A stretch of DNA of 32,556 nucleotides from Catenulispora sp. Its GTDB lineage: Bacteria; Actinomycetota; Actinomycetes; Streptomycetales; Catenulisporaceae. Position 1 is the first letter of the stretch. Every line of letters begins with the position of its first letter. Shown here piece after piece: positions 22,993 through 31,895 of the stretch. Where the stretch lies: NCBI GenBank assembly GCA_013361685.1, contig JABFXP010000727.1:1-32556 (forward strand), given 5' to 3'. The notes below the pieces were generated by a model. The model saw only the letters and a list, made by a program, of their open reading frames with translations, ran no database searches and was not told the DNA's origin. The translations under genes were made by a program, and so were the position numbers.

Positions 22993-23023
22993 GATGCACG
23001 CGCCCGGCGGCGGGACGCAAACG
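22993..23023. promoter_or_regulatory. phased 10-bp repeats upstream of the sensor-like membrane protein
   Basis: GATGCACGCG (22993-23002) and GACGCAAACG (23014-23023) are 21 bp apart and are preceded by TGCTCGCG, as at the kdpE site. Additional single copies, CTGCAAACG near 23065 and GATGCACGC at 23090, lie further upstream. The start codon of the membrane protein is 48-78 bp away. Confidence 0.6.
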
Positions 23024-23128
23024 TGGCGCTCACGAGTACGTGCCCGAATACGGTTGGCAGAACCCTGCAAACGGCTGCGGAGCGCGTCCGATGCACGCTG
23101 TGGGGTTCGACCCGACAGAAGGCTGAGA

Positions 23129-23175
23129 ACCCGATGCGGGACCGGCACCAAGTCGGCGCCGGCCCCGCATCGGGT
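23129..23175 (-). terminator. strong hairpin terminator after kdpC
   Basis: ACCCGATGCGGG (23129-23140) pairs perfectly with 23164-23175, and after a one-base mismatch five more pairs form, giving about 19 bp of stem. It starts about 31 bases after the kdpC stop. A smaller GATCAG/CTGATC hairpin (23183-23196) lies between them. These should end most kdp transcripts before the next gene. Confidence 0.75.
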
Positions 23176-23205
23176 GGGATCAGATCAGCTCTGATCAGAT
23201 CGGTC

Positions 23206-23850
23206 TCAGCCGGTGGCCGCGACCGGATGTGCCTTGTCGAGTGCCAGGTTCAGCGTCACGACGTTCACGTACTCCGCGCCCAGGAAGCCCAGCGGACGGT
23301 TGTGCGTGTTGTCCTTGATGAGCTTGTGCACCGCTGTCAGGTCCATGCCGCGGGCCTTGGCGACCAGCGGCGCCTGGTAGTCGGCGTTCTCGACGGAGAT
23401 GCCCGGGTCCATGCCGGAGCCGGAAGCGGTGACCGCGTCCTCGGGGACCTTGGCCGCGTCGACGTTGTAAGCCTTGGCGTAGGCCGCGATGCGACCGGAG
23501 ATCGTCTGCTTGAGCGTCGGGTCGCCGGTGCCGCGGTTGCTGCCGCCGGAGAACGCGTAGTTGCAGCCCGGGTCGTTCGGGTTCGACGAATCCGAGGCGG
23601 CCGAAGGCCGCGCCTGGAAGTAGCCCGGGATGGCCTCGCCGTGCTTGTCGACGTACTGCTGGCACAGCACGCTGCTGGCCACGACTGTGCCCGAGGCGTC
23701 TTTGAGCAGCGAGCCGTTCGCTTTGTCCTTGAAGACGAGCTGGGCGATCCCGGTCATCAGCAGCGGGTAGGCGATGCCGAGGATCACGGTGAACACCAGC
23801 ATGGCCCGGATGGCGGCGGTGTGCCGCCGGATTGCCGCTCCGAGTTTCAT
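23206..23850 (-). CDS. kdpC: potassium-transporting ATPase subunit C
   Basis: 214 residues, single membrane helix (about 14-36), and the KdpC marks ARPSA after residue 80, SGGSN, and the C-terminal NVVTLNLALD. KdpC is the chaperone-like subunit that holds KdpA and KdpB together and raises ATP affinity. The ATG follows GGAAGGAG, 15 bp after the kdpB stop. Last gene of the pump operon; a strong hairpin follows. Confidence 0.96.
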   Translation of the reverse strand: MKLGAAIRRHTAAIRAMLVFTVILGIAYPLLMTGIAQLVFKDKANGSLLKDASGTVVASSVLCQQYVDKHGEAIPGYFQARPSAASDSSNPNDPGCNYAFSGGSNRGTGDPTLKQTISGRIAAYAKAYNVDAAKVPEDAVTASGSGMDPGISVENADYQAPLVAKARGMDLTAVHKLIKDNTHNRPLGFLGAEYVNVVTLNLALDKAHPVAATG

Positions 23851-23865
23851 GGGTCGGCTCCTTCC

Positions 23866-26007
23866 TTACTTCAATCCGGGGATGAACTGGACGATCAGGT
23901 CGATGAGTTTGATGCCGGCGAACGGCAGCGCCAGGCCGCCGGCGCCGTATATGAGCAGGTTGCGACGCAGCAGTGCCGAGGCCGAGGACGGCCGGTACCG
24001 CACGCCGCGCAGCGCCAGCGGGATCAGCCCGATGATGATCAGCGCGTTGAAGATGATCGCGCTGGTGATCGCGGACTTCGGCGAGTGCAGCCCCATGATG
24101 TTGAGCACGTGCAGGCCCGGATAGACCACGGCGAACATCGCCGGGATGATCGCGAAGTACTTCGCGACGTCGTTGGCGATGGAGAAGGTGGTCAGCGCGC
24201 CGCGGGTGATGAGCAGCTGCTTGCCGATCTCGACGATCTCGATCAGCTTGGTCGGGTTGGAGTCCAGGTCCACCATGTTCCCGGCCTCCTTGGCGGCCGA
24301 GGTGCCGGTGTTCATGGCCACGCCGACGTCGGCCTGGGCCAGGGCGGGGGCGTCGTTGGTGCCGTCGCCGGTCATCGCGACCAGCTTGCCGCCCTCCTGC
24401 TCCTTCTTGATCAGGGCCATCTTGTCCTCGGGTGTGGCCTCGGCGAGGAAGTCGTCGACGCCGGCCTCCGCGGCGATGGCCTTCGCGGTCAGCGGGTTGT
24501 CACCCGTGATCATGACCGTCTTGATGCCCATGGAGCGCAGCTCGGCGAACCGTTCCCGGATGCCCTCCTTGACGACGTCCTTGAGGTGGATCACGCCCAG
24601 CGTGCGGGCCACCCCGTCGGGGGTCTTCTCCGCCACCACCAGCGGCGTGCCGCCGGCCGCGGAGATGCCGTCCACCAGGGCGCCGACCTCGTCGGTGGGG
24701 TGACCGCCGTTGTCGCGGACCCACCTCATCACCGCCGAACCGGCGCCCTTGCGGACCTCGTGCCCGTCCTGCAGGTTCACCCCGGACATCCGGGTCTGCG
24801 CGGTGAACGGCACGAACTCGGCGCCGGAAAGCTCGCCGGAGTGCCGCTCGCGCAGGCCGTAGGCCGTCTTGGCCAGGACCACGATGGAGCGGCCCTCGGG
24901 GGTCTCGTCGGCCAGCGAGGACAGCTGGGCCGCGTCGGCGAGGACGCCGGATTCGACACCCGTGACCGGCACGAACTCGCCGGCCTGGCGGTTGCCCAGG
25001 GTGATGGTGCCGGTCTTGTCCAGCAGCAGGGTGTTGATGTCACCGGCGGCCTCCACGGCACGGCCGGACATCGCCAGCACGTTGCGCTGCACCAGCCGGT
25101 CCATGCCGGCGATGCCGATCGCGGAGAGCAGCGCGCCGATCGTGGTCGGGATCAGCGCCACCAGCAGCGCGACCATGACGACCAGCGTCTGCGCGGCCCC
25201 GGCCCAGGTGGCCATCGGCTGCAAGGTCACGACCGCGAGCAGGAAGACGACGGTGAGCGAGGCGAGCAGCACGTTCAGCGCCATCTCGTTCGGCGTCTTC
25301 TGCCGGTTCGCCCCCTCGACCAGGGTGATCATGCGGTCGATGAAGGTCTCCCCCGGCTTGGAGGTGATCTTCACGACGATCCGGTCCGACAGCACCTTCG
25401 TCCCGCCGGTCACGGCGCTGCGGTCGCCGCCGGACTCCCGGATGACCGGGGCCGACTCGCCGGTGATCGCCGACTCGTCGACGCTCGCGACGCCTTCGAC
25501 CACGTCGCCGTCACCGGGGATGATCTGCCCGGCTTCCACCACGACATGGTCGCCGAGCTGAAGATCGGTGCCCGCGACTTCGGACTCGGGACCGGCCTGG
25601 CCCGGGGACCAGGAGGCGATCCGGCGTGCCACGGTGGTGGTCTTGGCCTTGCGCAGCGTGGCGGCCTGCGCCTTGCCGCGGCCCTCGGCCACGGCTTCGG
25701 CCAGGTTGGCGAACACCACGGTCAGCCACAGCCACACCGTGATCACCCAGGCGAACACCGACGGGTGCGCGATCGCCTGCCACGTGGTCAGGACCGAGCC
25801 GATCTCGACCACGAACATCACCGGGTTCTTCGCCATGGTGCGCGGATCGAGCTTCCGCAGGGCGTCCGGAAGCGACTTCCAGAGCATCCGCGGGTCCAGG
25901 AACCCGCCGCCGACAGGCCCGGGAGAACCGTGGCGCGGCTCGCTGCCCGGCTGCGGCTGCGGGGCCTGCCCGGAGGCGGAGGCTTCAGTCAGAGCGTTGG
26001 TAGGCAT
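23866..26007 (-). CDS. kdpB: potassium-transporting ATPase ATP-binding subunit B
   Basis: 713 residues. A Pro/Gly-rich N-terminal tail (about 1-40), longer than in E. coli, precedes the P-type ATPase core: TGES (182-185), LIPTTIG in the membrane, D330 in DKTGT, and [10 protein letters not shown] later. KdpB hydrolyses ATP to drive high-affinity K+ uptake through KdpA. The ATG overlaps the kdpA stop as ATGA, so the subunits are translationally coupled. The regulatory serine region around TGES is intact. Confidence 0.97.
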   Translation of the reverse strand: MPTNALTEASASGQAPQPQPGSEPRHGSPGPVGGGFLDPRMLWKSLPDALRKLDPRTMAKNPVMFVVEIGSVLTTWQAIAHPSVFAWVITVWLWLTVVFANLAEAVAEGRGKAQAATLRKAKTTTVARRIASWSPGQAGPESEVAGTDLQLGDHVVVEAGQIIPGDGDVVEGVASVDESAITGESAPVIRESGGDRSAVTGGTKVLSDRIVVKITSKPGETFIDRMITLVEGANRQKTPNEMALNVLLASLTVVFLLAVVTLQPMATWAGAAQTLVVMVALLVALIPTTIGALLSAIGIAGMDRLVQRNVLAMSGRAVEAAGDINTLLLDKTGTITLGNRQAGEFVPVTGVESGVLADAAQLSSLADETPEGRSIVVLAKTAYGLRERHSGELSGAEFVPFTAQTRMSGVNLQDGHEVRKGAGSAVMRWVRDNGGHPTDEVGALVDGISAAGGTPLVVAEKTPDGVARTLGVIHLKDVVKEGIRERFAELRSMGIKTVMITGDNPLTAKAIAAEAGVDDFLAEATPEDKMALIKKEQEGGKLVAMTGDGTNDAPALAQADVGVAMNTGTSAAKEAGNMVDLDSNPTKLIEIVEIGKQLLITRGALTTFSIANDVAKYFAIIPAMFAVVYPGLHVLNIMGLHSPKSAITSAIIFNALIIIGLIPLALRGVRYRPSSASALLRRNLLIYGAGGLALPFAGIKLIDLIVQFIPGLK

Positions 26008-27668
26008 CAGTGCAGTCCTTCAGCGAGCGGCCCGAGCGACAGCGCCGGGAAGTAGGTGAGGCCGACGACCAGCAGCACGGTGCCCAGGAGCATCCCGGCG
26101 AACAGCGGGCTGGCGGTCTTCAAGGTTCCGGAGGACTCCGGCACCGGCTTCTGCCTGGCCAGCGACCCGGCCAGGGCGAGCACCCACACCATGGGCAGGA
26201 AGCGGCCGAACATCATCGCCAGCGCGCCGGCGGTGTTCCACCACGTGGTGTCGCCGCCCAGGCCGGCGAACGCCGAGCCGTTGTTGTTGCCCATCGAGGT
26301 GAAGGCGTACAAGACCTCTGAGAAGCCGTGCGGGCCGGAGTTGGTCATCCGCGCCGTCTCACCCGGCAACGCCATCGCGATGCCGGCGAAGACCAACACG
26401 ATCGCGGGCGTGGTGAGGATGTACAGCGCCGCGTACTTCATCTCGGTCGGCCGGATCTTCTTGCCCAGGTACTCCGGGGTGCGGCCGACCATCAGACCGG
26501 CGATGAACACGGTCACGACGGCCAGGATCAGCATGCCGTAGAGCCCTGATCCGGTGCCGCCGGGCGCGATCTCACCGAGCATCATGTTGAACATGGCCGC
26601 GCCGCCGCCGAACGGCGTGTAGCTGTCGTGCGTCGAGTTCACGGCGCCGGTCGACGTCAACGTCGTCGACGTCATGAACAAGGCCGATGCGGGGATCCCG
26701 AACCTGGATTCCTTGCCCTCCAGCCCGGCGTGCCCGGTCACCAGATTCACGCCGTGGTGGTGCGTCTCGGCGAAGGTCGCGAACGCCAGCGAGCCGAGCC
26801 AGATGACCGCCATCACCGACACGATGGTGTAGCCCTGCTTGTGCGAGCCGACCATCTTGCCGAACGTGCGCGGCAGCGCGAACGCGATCACCAGCAGCAG
26901 ATAGATCTCGATCAGGTTCGTGAACCCGTTGGGGTTCTCGAACGGATGCGAGCTGTTGCCGTCGAAGATGCCGCCGCCGTTGGTCCCGAGCTCCTTGATG
27001 ACCTCCTGCGACGCGGTGGCGCCGGTGTAGAGGCGCTGGTCGCCGTTGATCGTGTGGACCACGGTCATGTGGTCGCCCAGGGACTGCACCACGCCGCCGG
27101 CCATCAGCACGATCGCGAAGACGATCGACAGGGGAAGCATCAGACGGACGATGATCCGGGTCAGGTCCACCCAGAAGTTGCCCAGCCGGTCGGTCTTGGA
27201 CCGGGTGAACCCGCGGATCAGCGTGGCCACCACGGCGATGCCCACCGAGGCGGACACGAAGTTCTGCACCGCAAGCCCGGTGGCCTGCGCGACGTAGCCG
27301 AGCGTGTTCTCGCCGTAGTAGTTCTGCCAGTTCGTGTTCGTCACGAACGAGGCGGCTGTGTTGTAGGCGAGGTCCGCCTGCATCTTCGGCATGCCCAGCG
27401 CCATCATCAGGTGGTGCTGGACGCGCAGCAGCCCGTACAAGAGCAGCACGCCGACCGCGGAGATCGCCAGCACCGAACGCAGGTAGACGCCCCAGGTCTG
27501 GTCCGCCTCCGGATCGGCTCCCATCGTCTTGTAGAGCGCCTTCTCCGCACGAAGATGCTTCCTCGTGGTCAGGAGGTGCGCCATGTAGTCGCCCAACGGC
27601 CGGTAGGACACCGCCAGCAGCAGGACCAGCGCGACGACCTGAAGCACGCCGGCCCAGGTGTCCGACAT
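26007..27668 (-). CDS. kdpA: potassium-transporting ATPase potassium-binding subunit A
   Basis: 553 residues with about ten membrane helices and the four pore-loop motifs of the K+ channel-like superfamily, visible as [26 protein letters not shown] and [12 protein letters not shown]. It forms the selectivity filter that binds K+ from outside. Length is normal. The ATG overlaps the kdpF stop as TGATG, and the gene overlaps kdpB by four bases. Confidence 0.97.
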   Translation of the reverse strand: MSDTWAGVLQVVALVLLLAVSYRPLGDYMAHLLTTRKHLRAEKALYKTMGADPEADQTWGVYLRSVLAISAVGVLLLYGLLRVQHHLMMALGMPKMQADLAYNTAASFVTNTNWQNYYGENTLGYVAQATGLAVQNFVSASVGIAVVATLIRGFTRSKTDRLGNFWVDLTRIIVRLMLPLSIVFAIVLMAGGVVQSLGDHMTVVHTINGDQRLYTGATASQEVIKELGTNGGGIFDGNSSHPFENPNGFTNLIEIYLLLVIAFALPRTFGKMVGSHKQGYTIVSVMAVIWLGSLAFATFAETHHHGVNLVTGHAGLEGKESRFGIPASALFMTSTTLTSTGAVNSTHDSYTPFGGGAAMFNMMLGEIAPGGTGSGLYGMLILAVVTVFIAGLMVGRTPEYLGKKIRPTEMKYAALYILTTPAIVLVFAGIAMALPGETARMTNSGPHGFSEVLYAFTSMGNNNGSAFAGLGGDTTWWNTAGALAMMFGRFLPMVWVLALAGSLARQKPVPESSGTLKTASPLFAGMLLGTVLLVVGLTYFPALSLGPLAEGLH

Positions 27669-27757
27669 CAGAATTTCTCCGGGAGGATCAGGGCCGCTAT
27701 GAGATAGCCGACCAGCAGGACCGCGACGATCAAACCGACCAGGTTCTCAGCGCTCAA
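27668..27757 (-). CDS. kdpF: potassium-transporting ATPase small subunit F, TTG start
   Basis: 29 residues, one membrane helix: SAENLVGLIVAVLLVGYL is the typical KdpF start and the peptide ends ILPEKF. KdpF stabilises the KdpABC complex in the membrane. The start is TTG at 27757, preceded by AAGGGGG, and lies inside the 3' end of the upstream small gene; its stop overlaps kdpA as TGATG. Confidence 0.9.
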   Translation of the reverse strand: MSAENLVGLIVAVLLVGYLIAALILPEKF

Positions 27758-27836
27758 GACGCTCGACCCCCTTGACGATCAGGGCCAGAAGCGCGAAGAA
27801 CGCGATCGTGATCCCGACGAAGACAACGTCGGCCAT
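27747..27836 (-). CDS. 29-residue membrane peptide encoded ahead of kdpF
   Basis: The peptide begins MADVVFVGITIAFFALLALI and ends with KGVERLER, a single membrane helix with a basic C-terminal end. The ATG follows AGGAG with a seven-base spacer. Its last codons overlap the kdpF TTG by 11 bases, so reading this frame would couple translation into kdpF. Similar short peptides precede kdpF in other actinomycetes to my knowledge; whether it is a pump subunit or a leader peptide is unknown. Confidence 0.72.
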   Translation of the reverse strand: MADVVFVGITIAFFALLALIVKGVERLER

Positions 27837-27914
27837 CGGTGACTCCTAGGTAGCAGGGGAACTGTCCCCGACAGTCAAGCCCGCGAAGATCCGCTTCCGG
27901 CCCGGCGCAAGCAG

Positions 27915-27945
27915 AACGCAAACGCTCCTGGTGGGAACGCGCACG
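27915..27945. promoter_or_regulatory. phased 10-bp repeats upstream of the kdp operon
   Basis: AACGCAAACG (27915-27924) and AACGCGCACG (27936-27945) are 21 bp apart, the same spacing as at the two other kdp-linked sites, and CCAAACG (27950-27956) adds a copy 11 bp on. They lie 79-109 bp before the first start codon of the operon, a suitable place for an activator such as KdpE. No confident -10/-35 could be assigned in this gap (27837-28162), which otherwise holds only a long hairpin. Confidence 0.6.
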
Positions 27946-28002
27946 CCGTCCAAACGGCCGATCGCGGGACGTCACTCTCTGACCAATCCCGGGGCGGAAG
28001 GT

Positions 28003-28076
28003 GAGGCGAGCCGATTAGGGGAAAAGCCTTGTCTCCGCGAATTGGAGACGACACGTTTCCCAATCCCGCTCACCTC
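28003..28076. other. long imperfect inverted repeat in the kdp/TIR divergent region
   Basis: GAGG-GAGC-ATT-GGG-AAA on the left (28003-28024) pairs in order with TTT-CCC-AAT-GCTC-CCTC on the right (28056-28076), with single mismatches or bulges between blocks. Inside, GTCTCC and GGAGAC (28031-28036, 28044-28049) close a seven-base loop. About 23 pairs can form. It could be a structured 5' leader of the TIR gene, 87 bp upstream of its start, or a protein site. Confidence 0.55.
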
Positions 28077-28162
28077 GCGCCGTCCATTCGTACTCTGACT
28101 TCGTCGTGACGGTCCGAAGGCACTGACGAATGCGCTGACCATCCGAGTGGGGGACAAAAGAA

Positions 28163-29488
28163 ATGCCGAACATCTTCATCAGTTATCGCAAGGTCGACAC
28201 GCCCTGGACGCCGGATCTGGTCTACCTGTATCTGAAGGGCCGGTTCGGGGCGGACCAGGTCTTCAAGTCCGGCCAGTCGATCCCGGCCGGCGCTGATTTC
28301 TCCGACGCGCTCGTCATCCAGGCTGCGACCAGCGACATCATGCTGGTCCTCATCGGTCCCGGCTGGCTCACCGCGCCCGCCGCGGACGGCACCCGCAAGA
28401 TCGACGCCGCGGACGACTGGGTCCGGCGCGAGATCGCGACGGCCATCCACAACCGCCGGCACGTCGTGCCCCTGCTGCTCGGCGACGAGGTGATGCTGCC
28501 GGGCCCGGACGAGCTCCCGGCCGACATCGCCCAGCTGGGGCGGTCCCAGTTCGTCCGGCTGTACCGCAGCAGCGCCGATTTCGGGTTGGACAAGGTCGCC
28601 GCGCGACTCCTGGAGCTGGTGCCCGGGCTTTCGCCGGATCCGGAGCCGGCCCCGGTGTCCCCGGTCCCGGACGCCCGGCCGGCGCCCGCCGGGCCCGGCA
28701 CGGTGGACGTCCGCGGCGGCGAGGGCACCGCGACCACGATCGTCGGCGGCTCCGGAGCGCTGTCCGCCGCGACCGGCAAGCATTCGATCGCCGTGACCAC
28801 CGGCGAGGGAAGCCGGGTGAAGATCGTCAACCGGGCGCGCCGGTTCGCCGCGACGCATCCGCTGCTGGCCGCCGTCGTGGTGGTCGGCACCCTGAGCGGC
28901 ACGACGTTCGGGACGTACCAGATCGCTGAGGCGTCGCAGAACCCGCCGGCCGGCTCGACGCTGTTCCAGCCGGCGGATCACACGGGATCGGCCGGGACGT
29001 CTGGGCAGAGCGGATCGGCCACCCCGTCAGACCAGGCAGCAGCGGCGGCGGCAGGTGACCCGACACCGGTGCCGTGCCCGGCCATGGACCAGATGGCCCA
29101 GGCCACCGGCTTCGAGCTCAATACGATCGGCCGCTGGAACTCGCCGCCGTCCATGTGCAGCTATGAACACGACAATGAGAGCAAAACCCCGACCTACGTC
29201 ATCAACGCCTGGCAGCCTCCCCCGCATCTGGGCGCGGCGGGCACCTGGACGCTGGCGCAATATCACGCCAAGATAGCCGGGCCCCTGACGCCACAACCCG
29301 CTCTCGGCGCCGGAGCGTTCAGCACGGGACAGCAGGGGACGACCTGCGCAGTGTGGTTCGTGCCTCAAGGTCACCAACTCGTCGTCGAGGTCGAAGCCAT
29401 CGAATACCTCGGCGACGCTGAAACAGACGTCTGCACCCCCGCTTTGCACGCGGCGGCCCTGATGGCAGGGGTGCTGCCGCCTCAGTGA
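28163..29488 (+). CDS. membrane-anchored TIR-domain protein with extracellular domain
   Basis: 441 residues. The N-terminal TIR domain (1-155) opens MPNIFISYRK and keeps the glutamate of the NADase active site in DDWVRREIATAI (E90). A Pro-rich linker (155-215) leads to RVKIVNRARR and one membrane helix (about 233-252); the positive charges before it place the TIR domain inside and the C-terminus outside. After a Ser/Gly/Ala linker the outer domain (about 300-441) has four cysteines (C305, C332, C395, C424), likely two disulfides, somewhat like DUF3558-type lipoprotein domains. Bacterial TIR domains often cleave NAD+ or make cyclic ADP-ribose signals. Here the layout suggests a receptor; no partner effector gene is adjacent. 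Confidence 0.82.
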   Translation: MPNIFISYRKVDTPWTPDLVYLYLKGRFGADQVFKSGQSIPAGADFSDALVIQAATSDIMLVLIGPGWLTAPAADGTRKIDAADDWVRREIATAIHNRRHVVPLLLGDEVMLPGPDELPADIAQLGRSQFVRLYRSSADFGLDKVAARLLELVPGLSPDPEPAPVSPVPDARPAPAGPGTVDVRGGEGTATTIVGGSGALSAATGKHSIAVTTGEGSRVKIVNRARRFAATHPLLAAVVVVGTLSGTTFGTYQIAEASQNPPAGSTLFQPADHTGSAGTSGQSGSATPSDQAAAAAAGDPTPVPCPAMDQMAQATGFELNTIGRWNSPPSMCSYEHDNESKTPTYVINAWQPPPHLGAAGTWTLAQYHAKIAGPLTPQPALGAGAFSTGQQGTTCAVWFVPQGHQLVVEVEAIEYLGDAETDVCTPALHAAALMAGVLPPQ

Positions 29489-29537
29489 CAGCGGACCGCC
29501 GCGCGCCGGCAGCGTGCATCCAAAACCTCGCTGCGGA

Positions 29538-31769
29538 TCACTGTTCCCAGGTCGGCGGCACCGCGGGCTCGGCCGCGCCGGGGTTCCAACGCTGCGCCGG
29601 GATGCCTGTGTCCGAAGCGGTGGCCGGTGAAGGCTCGTCCGGCGCGGCGGCCGGCTCCTCCGCCTCGATGTGCACGTGGGGCAGCCAGTTCAGCCAGCGC
29701 GGCAAGGTCCAGTTGCGGTCGTTCAGGATGTACATCACGGCCGGGACCAGGATGAACCGGAGCAGGAAGGCGTCCAGTGCCACCGCGACGGCGAATCCGA
29801 TGCCGATCTGTTCGAACAGGAGCTGTCCGCCGAGCGCGAAGGCGCCGAAGACCGCGATCATGATGATCGCCGCGCCGGTGATGATGCCGCTGACCCGGCC
29901 CATGCCCTCGCGGACGGCGCGGGTGTTGTCCCGATGGGCATGCCACTCCTCCTGGACCCGGGTCAGCAGGAACACCTGGTAGTCGGTGGACAGGCCGAAC
30001 ACGATCGCGAACATCATCACGGGCACCGCGAAGCTGACCGGGGAGGGTGGCAGGCCGGTCAGGCCGTGCTGGAACACGAAGCCGACCACGCCGAGGGCGG
30101 CGCCGATGGACAGCAGGTTCAGCACGGCGGCGGTGAGCGGGATCGCCAGGGAGCGGAACACCACGAGCAGCAGCAGGAACCCGATCGCCAGGACGACCGC
30201 GACGAACGGCAGCAGCCGGCCGGCCAGGAGGGCGGAGAGGTCGATGAAGCCGGCTGTCGGCCCGCCGACGTGGACGGCGACGCCGGTGTCCGCGGTGGCG
30301 CGGGGGATGACCGTGTCCCGCAGCCGGTGCACGAGGTCGCCGGTGGCGGCGGCCTGCGGGGACGTGGCGGGCACGACCTGGAGCACGGTGGTGGTGCCGC
30401 CGGGGTCGGTGCGCGGCACGCTCACCGAGGCGACTCCGGGTTCGGACTCGATCGCGGTGGCCAGGCGGTCGACGACCGGCTCCGCGGCGTGCGACGGCAG
30501 GGTCGCGACCAGTTGGAGCGGTCCGTTGAAGCCCGGTCCGAAGCCGGCGGCGAGCAGGTCGTACGCCTTGCGGGTGGTGGTGTGGGGCGGGTCGGTGCCC
30601 GCGTCCGGGTTGCCCTGGCGCATGCTCAGGATCGGTGCGGACAGGACCAGCATCACCACGGTCACCCCCACCGCGGCGATCCATCGCCGGCGCCGCACCA
30701 GCTCGGCCCAGCGCCGGTAGCGCGGGGAGAGCGTCGTGGCACCGCCGAGCCGGCGGCCTGGCACGCGCAGGCTGTCGACCCGGGGGCCGAGCAGGGAGAG
30801 CACCGCCGGCAGCAGGGTCAGCGCGGCGGCCATGGTGAAGAACACCTCGATCGCGGAGCCGACGGCGATCCCGCTGGTGATGCTCACCCCGAACAGCAGC
30901 AGCACCAGCAGCGCGAGCACCACGATGCCGCCGGCGAACAGCACCGCCCGGCCGGAGGTGTTCATCGATCCGGCGGCGGCCTCGTTCGGATCGCGGCCCT
31001 CGGCGAGCAGGGCGCGGAAGCGGGAGACGATGAACAGCGAGTAGTCGACGCCGACGCCGAGGGCGATCATCGACGCGATGCCCTCGGTGGCGCTGCTGAT
31101 CGTCATGGCGTGCGTGACCAGGCCGGTCACGCTGCTGCCGGCGGCGAGGGCCACCAGCACCGTCAGCAGCGGCATCGCCATCGCGCTCACCGATCCGAAC
31201 AACAGCAGCAGCACCAGGGCGGACGCGCCGAGGCCGATGGCCATCAGCGGGCCGGGGCCGGACGACTCGACCTCGGCGATCGCCTGGCCGCCGAGCTCCA
31301 CCCGCAGCCAGGACGCGCTCGCCGCCTGCGCGGTGTCCACCACCGTGCCGACGGCCGAGACGGGGAGGTCCTTCGCTCCGGCGTCGAAGGTCACCGCGGC
31401 GAACGCGGTCGCGCCGTCGCGGGAGATGGACTGGGATTGCGGAGCGTACGGGCTGGCGACGGAAACGACGTGGGGCAGCCTGGCGACCTGCTCCAGCATC
31501 GGCTGTATGCGCTCGCGGACCGCCGCGTCGCGGACCGTCCCTTGGGAGGTGTGGAAGACGATCCGGTCCACATCGCCCGCGGCCGAGGGGAAGTCACGCT
31601 GCACGATCGCCTGGGCGGTCTGGGAGTCGGACTCGGGAAAGGCGAAAGCGTTCTGGTATTTCGCGCCGCCGGCCGCCTGCGACAGTCCCAGCAGCACCGC
31701 GACCAGGGCCACCCATCCGCCGATGACCCACCATCGGTGCCGCACGGTCCATCGCCCGAACACCCGCAT
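29538..31769 (-). CDS. MMPL-family RND transporter
   Basis: 743 residues with two repeated halves, each with a first helix, an extracytoplasmic domain and a five-helix bundle, about 11-12 membrane segments. The proton-relay Asp-Tyr pairs are present at D242/Y243 (GVGVDYSLF) and D596/Y597 (GLSTDYQVF). MMPL pumps of actinomycetes export lipids, siderophores or drugs using the proton gradient. The C-terminal about 45 residues are a hydrophilic cytosolic tail. It is divergent from a TetR gene and a palindromic operator lies in between, so TetR-controlled efflux is likely. AAGGAG precedes the ATG. Confidence 0.93.
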   Translation of the reverse strand: MRVFGRWTVRHRWWVIGGWVALVAVLLGLSQAAGGAKYQNAFAFPESDSQTAQAIVQRDFPSAAGDVDRIVFHTSQGTVRDAAVRERIQPMLEQVARLPHVVSVASPYAPQSQSISRDGATAFAAVTFDAGAKDLPVSAVGTVVDTAQAASASWLRVELGGQAIAEVESSGPGPLMAIGLGASALVLLLLFGSVSAMAMPLLTVLVALAAGSSVTGLVTHAMTISSATEGIASMIALGVGVDYSLFIVSRFRALLAEGRDPNEAAAGSMNTSGRAVLFAGGIVVLALLVLLLFGVSITSGIAVGSAIEVFFTMAAALTLLPAVLSLLGPRVDSLRVPGRRLGGATTLSPRYRRWAELVRRRRWIAAVGVTVVMLVLSAPILSMRQGNPDAGTDPPHTTTRKAYDLLAAGFGPGFNGPLQLVATLPSHAAEPVVDRLATAIESEPGVASVSVPRTDPGGTTTVLQVVPATSPQAAATGDLVHRLRDTVIPRATADTGVAVHVGGPTAGFIDLSALLAGRLLPFVAVVLAIGFLLLLVVFRSLAIPLTAAVLNLLSIGAALGVVGFVFQHGLTGLPPSPVSFAVPVMMFAIVFGLSTDYQVFLLTRVQEEWHAHRDNTRAVREGMGRVSGIITGAAIIMIAVFGAFALGGQLLFEQIGIGFAVAVALDAFLLRFILVPAVMYILNDRNWTLPRWLNWLPHVHIEAEEPAAAPDEPSPATASDTGIPAQRWNPGAAEPAVPPTWEQ

Positions 31770-31791
31770 CGCCGCTCCTTAGTAGACGCAC

Positions 31792-31837
31792 CGTTCTCTA
31801 AGTGGGATCCTAACACCATAGAGAACGATCCGTTCTC
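31792..31837. promoter_or_regulatory. palindromic TetR operator between MMPL and tetR genes
   Basis: GAGAACG-ATC-CGTTCTC (31821-31837) is a perfect palindrome with a 3-base centre. A further CGTTCTCTA (31792-31800) is the exact inverse of TAGAGAACG (31819-31827), so three half-sites are present. They cover the space between the divergent start codons, including TAGGAT on the minus strand, a possible -10 for the pump gene. Confidence 0.7.
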
Positions 31838-31895
31838 AAGACTGCTTGCTACGGTTGCCGGAAAAGCCAGCGGAACGTCGTCGGAGGTGCAGATC

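Noticed and set aside
22978-26055. A 1025-codon open frame on the plus strand opposite kdpC and kdpB
   Set aside because: It is the antisense reading of well-recognised kdp genes; its product is rich in Asp/Arg/Gly/His as expected from high-GC shadows and shows no domain.
27837-28162. A c-di-AMP (ydaO-type) riboswitch before the kdp operon
   Set aside because: Considered because K+ transport genes are often controlled that way, but I could not find the conserved core; the hairpin at 28003-28076 does not match it.
29670-31895. Long plus-strand frame running into the TetR gene
   Set aside because: Only the part from 31896 is TetR, with a good ribosome site; the rest is antisense to the MMPL pump.
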